Assembly: GCF_030700245.1 (NCBI RefSeq)
Contig: NZ_JAUYZI010000002.1
Location: 1 to 64,000, forward strand
Reading direction: 5' to 3'
DNA from: Methylobacterium amylolyticum
Lineage (GTDB): Bacteria > Pseudomonadota > Alphaproteobacteria > Rhizobiales > Beijerinckiaceae
Length of the DNA: 64,000 nt
The notes under the pieces: generated by a model
What the model was told of the DNA's origin: nothing
Database searches by the model: none
What the model saw: only the letters and a program-made list of their open reading frames with translations
Translations under genes and position numbers: made by a program
Shown: piece after piece, positions 58,623 through 64,000 of the stretch
Position numbering within the stretch: the stretch's first letter is position 1
Layout of the letters: every line of letters starts with the position of its first letter

Positions 58623-61484
58623 CTACTCCGCCGCGTCCAGGGCCTGCGCGATGCGCGTCAGGGAGAAGTCCTCCTCGTAGAACTTCGCCTGCCAGTCCGA
58701 GGGCCGGTTGGTGCGCCGCACCTGCACCGCCGTCACCTTGTACTCGGGGCAGTTGGTCGCCCAGTCCGAGTAGTCGGTGGTGATGACGTTGGCCCCCGTC
58801 TTGGCGTGGTGGAAGGTGGTGTAGACCACCCCCGGCTGCATCCGCTCCGAGACCCGGGCCTTCAGGGCGATGTCGCCGGACCGGCTCTCCAGCGAGACCA
58901 GATCGCCGTCGACGATGCCGCGCAGCTCCGCGTCGAAGGGGTGGATCTCCAGCACGTCCTCCTCGTGCCAGCGCGAATTGTGGGTGCGCCGGGTCTGCGC
59001 GCCGACATTGTACTGGGACAGGATCCGGCCGGTGGTGAGGACCAGCGGGAACTTCGGGCCGGTGCGCTCCTCGGTGGCCACGAACTCGGTGATCATGAAC
59101 CGGCCGAGCCCGCGCACGAAGCGGTCGACGTGCATCATCGGCGTGCCGAGCGGCGCCTTCTCGTTGCAGGGCCACTGCACCGAGCCCAGCTCGTCGAGCT
59201 TGGCGAAGGAGACGCCGGTGAAGCTCGGGGTGAGCGAGGCGATCTCGTCCATGATCTCGGACGGGTGCGTGTAGTGCATCGGGTAGCCGAGCGCGTTCGA
59301 GAGCAGCACCGTGCCCTCCCAGTCGCCGTAGCCGCCCATCGGCGGCATCACCTTGCGCACGCGGCTGATGCGGCGCTCGGCGTTGGTGAAGGTGCCGTCC
59401 TTCTCCAGGAACGAGGCGCCGGGCAGGAAGACGTGGGCGTACTTGGCGGTCTCGTTCAGGAACAGGTCCTGGATGACGATGCACTCCATCGCCTTGAGGC
59501 CCGAGGTGACGTGGTGCGTGTCGGGGTCGGACTGGGCGATGTCCTCGCCCTGGATGTACAGGCCCTTGAAGGCGCCATCGACCGCCTCGTCGAGCATGTT
59601 GGTGATGCGCAGGCCCGGCGCGTTGTCGAGCTTGGCGCCCCACAGGGCCTCGAAGCTCTCGCGGGTGGCGTCGTCGGAGACGTGGCGGTAGCCGGTGAGC
59701 TCGTGCGGGAACGAGCCCATGTCGCAGGAGCCCTGCACGTTGTTCTGGCCGCGCAGCGGGTTCACGCCCGCGCCGAGCTTGCCGATGTTGCCGGTGGCCA
59801 TGGCGATGTTGGCGAGCCCCATCACCGTGGTCGAGCCCTGGCTGTGCTCGGTGACGCCGAGGCCGTAGTAGATCCCCGCGGCCCCGCCGGTGGCGTAGAG
59901 GCGGGCGGCGGCGCGCACGTCCGCCGGGTTCAGGCCGGTGAACGGCTCCTGGCTCTCGGGGGAGTGCCGCTCCTCGGCGACGAACCGCGCCCAGGACTCG
60001 AACGCGTCGAGGTCGCAGCGCGCGCGGATGTAGGCCTCGTCGACCAGCCCCTCGGTGACGATGACGTGCGCCATCGAATTGAGGAAGGCGACGTTGGAGC
60101 CGGGCTTCAGCGGCAGGTGGTAGTCGGCCTTGATGTGGGGCGACTTCACGAGGTCGATCTTGCGCGGATCGGCGACGATCAGCTTGGCGCCCTGGCGCAG
60201 GCGCTTCTTCATCCGCGAGCCGAACACCGGGTGGCCGTCGGTCGGGTTGGCGCCGATGACGAGGATCACGTCGGACTGCTCGACCGACTTGAAGTCCTGC
60301 GTGCCCGCCGAGGTGCCGAGCGTCGACATCAGGCCGTAGCCGGTCGGCGAGTGGCAGACGCGGGCGCAGGTGTCGACGTTGTTGTTGCCGAAGGCCGCGC
60401 GCACCAGCTTCTGGACGAGGTAGGCCTCCTCGTTGGTGCAGCGCGACGAGGTGATGCCGCCGACCGAGTCTTTTCCGTACGTCGCCTGGATGCGCTTGAA
60501 CTCGCTGGCCGCATGCGCGATGGCTTCGTCCCAGGAAACCTCGCGCCACGGATCGGTGATCTTCTCGCGGATCATCGGCTTGGTGATGCGGTCAGTGTGG
60601 GTGGCGTAGCCGTAGGCGAACCGGCCCTTCACGCAGGAATGGCCCTCGTTCGCCTTGCCGCCCTTGTAGGGCACCATGCGCACCACGCGGGTCCCCTGCA
60701 TCTCGGCCTTGAACGCGCAGCCGACTCCGCAATAGGCGCAGGTCGTCACCTCCGCGTGCTCGGGCTGGCCGAACTGGTGGATCGACTTCTCCTGGAGCGT
60801 GGCGGTCGGGCAGGCCTGCACGCAGGCGCCGCACGAGACGCACTCGGACTGCATGAAGTCGGTCGGCCCCGCCGCGACGCGGGAATCGAAGCCGCGGCCA
60901 CTGATCGTCAGCGCGAAGGTGCCCTGCACCTCCTCGCAGGCCCGCACGCAGCGATTGCAGACGATGCACTTCGACGGGTCGTAGGTGAAGTACGGGTTCG
61001 ACTCGTCCTTCGGCAGGTATTTGTCCGAGGTCGGCTGGACGTGGTTGTCGCCATCGTAGCCGTAGCGCACCTCGCGCAGGCCGACCGCGCCCGCCTGGGT
61101 CTGCAACTCACAGTCGCCGTTGGCGGCGCAGGTCAGGCAGTCGAGCGGGTGGTCGGAGATGTACAGCTCCATCACCCCCTTGCGCAGGCGCGCGAGCTTG
61201 TCGGTCTGCGTGCGCACCACCATGCCGTTCTCGGCCGGCGTCGTGCACGAGGCCGGAGTGCCGCGGCGGCCCTCGATCTCCACGAGGCAGAGCCGGCAGG
61301 AGCCGAACGGCTCCAGGCTGTCGGTGGCGCAGAGCTTTGGGATCTTGGTGCCCGCGGTCATCGCCGCGGCCATCACCGAGGTGCCGGCCGGGACCGTGAT
61401 CTCCATGCCGTCGATCGTCAGGGTGACGGTCTGCTCGGACACGCGGATCGGCGTGCCGTAGTCGATCTCTTTGATGAGGGCCAC
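58623..61484 (-). CDS. fdsA: NAD-dependent formate dehydrogenase alpha subunit (molybdopterin)
   Basis: 953 residues. N-terminal [2Fe-2S] ferredoxin-like region (Cys52, 63, 66, 80), His-type [4Fe-4S] (His112, Cys116, 119, 125), two [4Fe-4S] sets (Cys173-183 and Cys215-225), then a fourth (Cys249, 252, 256, 284). The bis-MGD domain follows, with the metal ligand Cys349 in SSRCTNEE, so a Cys enzyme, not selenocysteine. It oxidises formate to CO2 in the cytoplasm and passes electrons through the clusters to FdsB. This is the FDH2-type (fdh2A) subunit. The gene starts 10 bp after fdsB. Confidence 0.97.
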   Translation of the reverse strand: MALIKEIDYGTPIRVSEQTVTLTIDGMEITVPAGTSVMAAAMTAGTKIPKLCATDSLEPFGSCRLCLVEIEGRRGTPASCTTPAENGMVVRTQTDKLARLRKGVMELYISDHPLDCLTCAANGDCELQTQAGAVGLREVRYGYDGDNHVQPTSDKYLPKDESNPYFTYDPSKCIVCNRCVRACEEVQGTFALTISGRGFDSRVAAGPTDFMQSECVSCGACVQACPTATLQEKSIHQFGQPEHAEVTTCAYCGVGCAFKAEMQGTRVVRMVPYKGGKANEGHSCVKGRFAYGYATHTDRITKPMIREKITDPWREVSWDEAIAHAASEFKRIQATYGKDSVGGITSSRCTNEEAYLVQKLVRAAFGNNNVDTCARVCHSPTGYGLMSTLGTSAGTQDFKSVEQSDVILVIGANPTDGHPVFGSRMKKRLRQGAKLIVADPRKIDLVKSPHIKADYHLPLKPGSNVAFLNSMAHVIVTEGLVDEAYIRARCDLDAFESWARFVAEERHSPESQEPFTGLNPADVRAAARLYATGGAAGIYYGLGVTEHSQGSTTVMGLANIAMATGNIGKLGAGVNPLRGQNNVQGSCDMGSFPHELTGYRHVSDDATRESFEALWGAKLDNAPGLRITNMLDEAVDGAFKGLYIQGEDIAQSDPDTHHVTSGLKAMECIVIQDLFLNETAKYAHVFLPGASFLEKDGTFTNAERRISRVRKVMPPMGGYGDWEGTVLLSNALGYPMHYTHPSEIMDEIASLTPSFTGVSFAKLDELGSVQWPCNEKAPLGTPMMHVDRFVRGLGRFMITEFVATEERTGPKFPLVLTTGRILSQYNVGAQTRRTHNSRWHEEDVLEIHPFDAELRGIVDGDLVSLESRSGDIALKARVSERMQPGVVYTTFHHAKTGANVITTDYSDWATNCPEYKVTAVQVRRTNRPSDWQAKFYEEDFSLTRIAQALDAAE

Positions 61485-61494
61485 GGGAGCCTCC

Positions 61495-63054
61495 TCACTC
61501 GGCCGCTGCGGGCAGCGAGCCCGCGCGGCGGAAATCCTCGGGGAAATGGGTGATCGCGCTCATCACGGGCATGGGCGTGAGCCCGCCCATCGCGCAGAGC
61601 GACCCGTCGGTCATGACCTCGCAGAGATCCTCGACGACCTTGAGGTTCGCCTCCGGCCGGATACCGGCGATCACCTTGTCCATCGTCTCGACGCCGCGTG
61701 TCGCGCCGATGCGGCAGGGGGTGCACTTGCCGCAGGACTCGGTGGCGCAGAACTCGAAGGCGAAGCGGGCCTGGGCCGCCATGTCGACGGTGTCGTCGAA
61801 CACCACGACGCCGCCGTGGCCGACGAGACCCTTCTTGGCCGCCATCGCCTCGTAATCCAGCGGCGTGTCGAGGAGATGGTCGGGGAAGTAGGCGCCGAGC
61901 GGGCCGCCGACCTGCACGGCGCGGACCGGACGGCCGGAGCGGGTGCCGCCGCCGTACTCCTCGATCACCTCGCGCAGCGTGATGCCGAAGGCGGTCTCGA
62001 TCAGGCCGCCGTGGCGGACGTTGCCGGCGAGCTGGATCGGCAGGGTGCCGAGCGAGCGGCCCATGCCGTAATCGGCGTAGGCCTTGGCGCCGTGCTCCAG
62101 GATCCAGGGCACGGCCGTGAAGGTCATCACGTTGTTGACCAGCGTCGGCTTGCCCAGGAAGCCCTTGAGCGCCGGGATCGGGGGCTTCGCCCGGACGATC
62201 CCGCGCTTGCCCTCCAGGCTCTCCAGCAGCGAGGTCTCCTCGCCGCAGATGTAGGCGCCGGCCCCGAGCCGGACCTCCAGATGGAAGCTTTTCCCCGAGC
62301 CGAGGATGTCCTGCCCGAGCACGCCGGCCTTCACGCCGTTGGCGATCGCCTCCTTCAGCGTGGCGAAGGCCTGCGGGTACTCGGAGCGCAGGTAGATGTA
62401 GCCGCGGGTCGCACCCACCGCGACGGCGGCGATGGTCATGCCCTCGATGAGGTTGAAGGGGTCGCCCTCCATCATCATCCGGTCGGCGAAGGTGCCGGAA
62501 TCGCCCTCGTCGGCGTTGCAGACCACGTATTTCTGGCCCGCCTCGGCGAGCATCACCGTGTTCCACTTGATGCCGGCCGGGAAGCCGGCGCCGCCGCGGC
62601 CGCGCAGGCCGGACTCGCGCACCTCGGCCACGATGCCCTCGGCATCTTTCTTCAGCGCGGCCTCCAGGCCGCGGTAGCCGCCATGCGCCCGGCAATCGTC
62701 GACCGAGACGGGATCGATCACCCCGCAGCGGTGGAAGGTCAGCCGCTGCTGCCGCGCGAGGAACGGGATCTTTTCCGGATCGCCGAGGCGCAGCGGATGG
62801 TCGCCGCCGGTCGTCAGGCCGGCATCGAGGAGCGCGTCCACGTCCGCGAGCGTCACCGGTCCGTAGGCGATCCGTCCCTCTCGGGTGGCGACCTCGACCA
62901 TCGGCTCCAGCCAGAACAGGCCGCGCGAGCCGGTGCGGACGACGCGCACGTCGAGCCCGCGGCGCTCGGCACCCGCGAACAGGGCGCGCGCGACCTTGTT
63001 GGCGCCGAGCCCCAGCGCGACGGCGTCGCGGGGGATGTAGACCGTGACGCTCAC
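61495..63054 (-). CDS. fdsB: NAD-dependent formate dehydrogenase beta subunit
   Basis: 519 residues from GTG 63054 (GTGA overlap with fdsG). N-terminal thioredoxin-like domain (about 1-100), NuoF-like FMN/NADH domain (ESGLRGRGGAGFPAGIKWN, CNADEGDSGTFADRMMMEG, GAYICGEETSLLESLEG), SLBB-like segment, and C-terminal [4Fe-4S] cysteines in CATESCGKCTPCRIG. It reduces NAD with electrons from FdsA. Homologue of NuoF and of M. extorquens fdh2B. Confidence 0.96.
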   Translation of the reverse strand: MSVTVYIPRDAVALGLGANKVARALFAGAERRGLDVRVVRTGSRGLFWLEPMVEVATREGRIAYGPVTLADVDALLDAGLTTGGDHPLRLGDPEKIPFLARQQRLTFHRCGVIDPVSVDDCRAHGGYRGLEAALKKDAEGIVAEVRESGLRGRGGAGFPAGIKWNTVMLAEAGQKYVVCNADEGDSGTFADRMMMEGDPFNLIEGMTIAAVAVGATRGYIYLRSEYPQAFATLKEAIANGVKAGVLGQDILGSGKSFHLEVRLGAGAYICGEETSLLESLEGKRGIVRAKPPIPALKGFLGKPTLVNNVMTFTAVPWILEHGAKAYADYGMGRSLGTLPIQLAGNVRHGGLIETAFGITLREVIEEYGGGTRSGRPVRAVQVGGPLGAYFPDHLLDTPLDYEAMAAKKGLVGHGGVVVFDDTVDMAAQARFAFEFCATESCGKCTPCRIGATRGVETMDKVIAGIRPEANLKVVEDLCEVMTDGSLCAMGGLTPMPVMSAITHFPEDFRRAGSLPAAAE

Positions 63055-63551
63055 TGGCGGGTCTCCCGCTTGGTCTCGGCCAAAGCCGCGTCCAGGGCGT
63101 CGGCGGTGAGATGGGCCACCGGCTCGCCGTCGATCAGCGCGGCCGGGCCGTTGGCGCACAGGCCGAGGCAGTAGACCGGCTCCACCGTGGCGCTGCCGTC
63201 GGCGGTGGTCTCGTGCCAGCCGCAGCCGAGGCGGCCGAGGATCTCGCGGTGGAGGGCGTCCGAGCCCACCGCCTGGCAGGCCTCGGCCCGGCACAGCTTG
63301 ACCTCGTGGCGGCCGGCCGGCGCGGCGCGGAAGTCGTGATAGAAGGTGATGCAGCCGTGGACCTCGGCGCGCGACAGGTTCAGCGCGTCGGCGATCAGCG
63401 GCACCGCGCCGGAATCGACGTAGCCGAAGGTCTCCTGCAAGGCGTGCAGGATCGGGAGCGTCGCACCTTCGAGATGGGTGTGCTCGGCGATGATCCCGGA
63501 GGCGCGGTCGGCGCTCCAGGGCTCATGACGCAGCGGCTCGTGACGCGGCAT
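63051..63551 (-). CDS. fdsG: NAD-dependent formate dehydrogenase gamma subunit
   Basis: 166 residues. NuoE-like [2Fe-2S] subunit: LPILHALQETFGYVDSGAVPLIADALNLSRAEVHGCITFYHDFR, with cluster ligands Cys87 and Cys92 (LCRAEACQ) and Cys128 and Cys132 (YCLGLC). First gene of fdsGBAD. AGGAAAAG on the minus strand precedes ATG 63551. An inverted repeat (63566-63598) lies directly upstream, probably within the promoter or leader. Confidence 0.95.
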   Translation of the reverse strand: MPRHEPLRHEPWSADRASGIIAEHTHLEGATLPILHALQETFGYVDSGAVPLIADALNLSRAEVHGCITFYHDFRAAPAGRHEVKLCRAEACQAVGSDALHREILGRLGCGWHETTADGSATVEPVYCLGLCANGPAALIDGEPVAHLTADALDAALAETKRETRQ

Positions 63552-63565
63552 CTTTTCCTGCCCAC

Positions 63566-63598
63566 TCTGTTCCTTTTCTAAGCTCTGAGAGGAACAGA
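63566..63598. promoter_or_regulatory. Inverted repeat just upstream of fdsG
   Basis: TCTGTTCCT (63566-63574) and AGGAACAGA (63590-63598) are perfect 9-bp inverted arms with a 15-bp spacer, 15 bp before the fdsG start codon. They could be an operator or form a leader stem-loop near the ribosome site. Confidence 0.45.
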
Positions 63599-63908
63599 AA
63601 TGCAGGTGCGCTTCAACCGCGCCGTCCGGTCGGCCGACAAAGGATCTCTGTCGAGCTGTAATACTCGATCAGGCGATCCTCGCAAAGCTATACGTGTCAA
63701 TGAGTTGCGTGCACGCCGCAAGCACGGCGAAGCATTATGCTGCACCGCCGCAAAACTTTGTGCTTCGCGATAAAATGCCGATGCATGTGAAGATTGGGAG
63801 CGCGAGACTCGCGTCTCAGGGGAGCCGTGCGCGAACCGGCAATTCCGGGTTGCCTGGGCCGCGGCCCCTGCGGTCGGACGGAACGAGAGCCGGCACGGCG
63901 GGTGCGCG
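63599..63908. other. Upstream region of the formate dehydrogenase operon
   Basis: About 310 bp between the fdsG inverted repeat and palindromic element copy 5. It contains the 11-mer CAATGAGTTGC at 63698-63708, also found upstream of the antiporter, followed by a TTGCG-N7-CGCAA dyad, and AT-rich DNA near 63730-63790. The fds promoter should be here; no clear -35/-10 pair was assigned. Confidence 0.45.
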
Positions 63909-64000
63909 CACGGTCCACGACGCGGCGAGCCGAGGGGCGTTTCCGACCCTCTCCCTCATCCTGAGGTGCCCGCGAGAGCGGGCCTCGAAGGAGACCTCCA
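63909..64000. mobile_element. CACGGT palindromic element, copy 5 (cut by window end)
   Basis: Left end CACGGTCCACGAC (63909-63921), then the flank CGAGGGGCGTTTCCGACCC and core CCCTCATCCTGAGGTGCCCGC as in copies 1 and 3. The right half lies outside the window. Confidence 0.85.

Noticed and set aside
58806..61553. 915-codon plus-strand frame opposite fdsA
   Set aside because: Antisense shadow of fdsA, which has complete Fe-S and molybdopterin motifs on the minus strand.

Overview
The window is very GC-rich alphaproteobacterial DNA and almost certainly comes from a Methylobacterium or close relative (Methylorubrum). The evidence is a complete calcium-type methanol dehydrogenase operon in the order known from M. 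extorquens (mxaFJGIRSACKLDEHB, 39743-52009), an FDH2-type NAD-dependent formate dehydrogenase operon (58327-63551, minus strand), an alphaproteobacterial FlbT beside a flagellin, and CheZ, UvrC and FdsGBAD proteins of the expected types.

Layout. 1-9.7 kb: end of an outer-membrane barrel gene, a DUF2076 protein, an MNT/HEPN toxin-antitoxin pair, an L,D-transpeptidase, cheZ, then uvrC-pgsA-moaD, a small secreted protein, an RraA-like protein and a second putative toxin-antitoxin pair (PIN-like/ribbon-helix-helix). 9.7-12.1 kb: divergent senB/senA (selenoneine biosynthesis) with no senC nearby. 12.1-16.4 kb: a 1206-residue flagellin with about seven repeated inserts, divergent from flbT. 16.4-24.1 kb: a short-ORF/coiled-coil pair, an IlvD/Edd dehydratase, a VOC protein, a flavin monooxygenase, small secreted proteins and a CitG-like protein. 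24.2-29.5 kb: a palindromic mobile element, a stand-alone 28-codon mini-gene, a ketopantoate-reductase-like gene coupled to a 1074-residue FAD/Fe-S dehydrogenase. 29.5-39.4 kb: rnr, DUF983, Nudix, MFS, rpmG, CinA-like, DHH phosphoesterase, a secreted trypsin-like protease and several small proteins. 39.5-52.0 kb: the mxa operon. 52.5-54.5 kb: a two-barrel outer-membrane protein. 54.9-63.6 kb: a LysR regulator, an oxalate/formate-type antiporter and the formate dehydrogenase.

How the genes work together. The mxa operon encodes periplasmic oxidation of methanol to formaldehyde: MxaFI dehydrogenase, MxaG electron acceptor, MxaJ/D accessory proteins, the MxaRSACKL calcium-insertion/maturation set, MxaE/H of unknown role and the response regulator MxaB. 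The formate dehydrogenase at the other end catalyses the last step of C1 dissimilation, formate to CO2 plus NADH, and its neighbours are probably a formate/oxalate transporter and its regulator.

The least explained material is non-coding or very small: five copies (one cut by the window edge) of a 207-215 bp element with 13-bp terminal inverted repeats; a different 281-bp element with 22-bp inverted ends and a probable single-arm relic inside a CDS; a 28-codon mini-gene with promoter, strong ribosome site and terminator; a 33-codon ORF coupled by ATGA to the next gene; and several perfect 13-16 bp tandem duplications. No tRNA, rRNA, CRISPR array, transposase or prophage gene was seen.
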